This document shows positions 63,967 through 64,000 of a stretch of 64,000 bases of DNA, one piece after another. Each line of letters starts with the position of its first letter. Positions within the stretch are counted from its first letter, which is position 1. The position numbers were made by a program, and so were the translations under genes. The stretch is from NCBI RefSeq assembly GCF_900538275.1, contig NZ_LR130778.1:2600001-2664000 (forward strand), written 5' to 3'. Under the pieces are notes generated by a model. It ran no database searches, had not been told where the DNA came from, and saw nothing but the letters and a program-made list of their open reading frames with translations. Source of the DNA: Petrocella atlantisensis (GTDB lineage Bacteria; Bacillota; Clostridia; Lachnospirales; Vallitaleaceae).

Positions 63967-64000
63967 TTAATCTATAACCAAGTATATAACAAGACATTTT

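Overview
The window is 64 kb of AT-rich DNA. Its gene styles are typical of a Gram-positive anaerobe of the Clostridia, probably a Lachnospirales/Vallitalea-like lineage (inferred, not proven): YesM/YesN two-component systems, lipoprotein binding proteins with acidic Thr/Glu/Pro linkers, strong AGGAGG ribosome sites, an LTA synthase, and an HPr with both the His15-type and Ser46-type sites. Most of the window is a carbohydrate-acquisition island. No rRNA, tRNA, CRISPR array or phage gene was seen.

Layout. 1-4336: 5'-truncated LTA-synthase-family gene translationally linked to an SsuABC/NMT1-like ABC importer. 4471-5283: TspO-like membrane protein. 5441-16547: monosaccharide sensing and uptake block, with two membrane-anchored sugar-binding proteins flanking a YesM/YesN pair, then chvE-mmsA-mmsB and a chemoreceptor. 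16652-19014: MATE exporter with a Fur/PerR-type box, divergent from a ROK fructokinase. 19221-20779: IS110-family element (copy A) inserted in the Shine-Dalgarno of a second MATE gene (20787-22100). 22190-32772: LacI regulator, three LacI-type operators and a nine-gene hexuronate operon (YhcH, Gfo/Idh, YiaK-like, TRAP DctP/Q/M, zinc dehydrogenase, uxuA, uxuB). 32877-37246: FMN riboswitch and ribD-ribE-ribBA-ribH plus a HAD phosphatase. 37458-49100: mannitol-type PTS locus: mtlR, two mtlA genes sharing a 943-bp identical EIIC block, a second IS110 copy (B) between them, 1-phosphofructokinase, a sorbose-1-phosphate-reductase-like dehydrogenase, HPr and Enzyme I. 49202-50407: MFS permease (minus). 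50744-59709: second YesM/YesN pair with an embedded TRAP binding protein, then a complete TRAP transporter, kduI and kduD. 59999-63966: membrane-bound AraC-type regulator, KdgF-like cupin and a fourth DctP, whose permeases presumably lie beyond the window.

How it works together. The cell appears equipped to sense, swim toward and import monosaccharides (ChvE/MmsAB plus chemoreceptor), uronates and unsaturated uronates (TRAP with UxuAB, KduID, KdgF) and hexitols (PTS). The uronate modules converge on 2-keto-3-deoxygluconate, but no KDG kinase, KDPG aldolase or UxaC is in the window. The PTS locus carries its own HPr and EI and lacks MtlD; its enzymes suggest hexitol phosphate could be oxidised beside the phosphate to fructose-1-phosphate and then phosphorylated to fructose-1,6-bisphosphate. 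The strongest points for follow-up are that proposed mannitol-to-F1P route, the EIIC gene conversion, the convergence of both IS110 insertions on Shine-Dalgarno sequences, and the two sensor operons that each embed an extra extracytoplasmic binding protein matching the class of the adjacent transporter.
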